Assembly (NCBI GenBank): GCA_025457985.1
Contig: JALOTI010000135.1
Span: 1 to 5,921, forward strand
Length of the DNA: 5,921 nucleotides
From: Leptospira sp.
GTDB taxonomy: Bacteria > Spirochaetota > Leptospiria > Leptospirales > Leptospiraceae
Reading direction: 5' to 3'
The translations under genes were made by a program, and so were the position numbers. Shown here piece after piece: positions 5,887 to 5,921 of the stretch. Positions within the stretch are counted from its first letter, which is position 1, and every line of letters begins with the position of its first letter. The notes under the pieces were generated by a model. The model did no database searches, was not told the origin of the DNA, and worked only from the letters and a program-made list of their open reading frames with translations.

Positions 5887-5921
5887 ACTCCAAAAGAAAA
5901 AAAGATCCAACCAATCAGAAA

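Overview
The window looks like ordinary chromosome from a Leptospira-type spirochaete, possibly one of the saprophytic species. That assignment is inference. It rests on the low-GC coding DNA (single 60-base rows range from about 27% to 58% GC), a TTG start codon, a tRNA without an encoded CCA end, an isolated FliG-like protein and a degenerate HD-GYP-like protein. No sequence search was possible.

Layout from left to right. A MATE-family multidrug/sodium antiporter gene runs in from the left edge; its true start is probably outside the window. After 141 bases comes a 485-residue soluble protein whose central part reads as an HD-GYP (cyclic-di-GMP phosphodiesterase) domain that has lost most of its metal-binding residues. 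A 102-base gap with a good -10 box and a small hairpin leads to a 205-residue multi-pass membrane protein with histidines placed somewhat like those of succinate dehydrogenase cytochrome b subunits. Next is a compact GC-rich non-coding block (about 65% GC over 3661-3780, against about 30% in the gene just before it). It carries two exact 19-base direct repeats, several short hairpins and a 16-base exact copy of the 3' end of the neighbouring tRNA. The tRNA is a minus-strand tRNA-Gly(UCC). Divergent from it is a two-gene plus-strand unit, separated by 4 bases: an M32 (Taq-type) metallocarboxypeptidase with all signature motifs intact, and a 109-residue FliG-like protein that ends near the right edge.

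The genes do not form one pathway. The only convincing operon is the carboxypeptidase plus the FliG-like gene. No mobile-element protein, CRISPR array or phage gene is visible. The best candidates for something undescribed are the GC-rich repeat block with its tRNA fragment and, second, the degenerate HD-GYP protein. No clear new multi-gene system is present.
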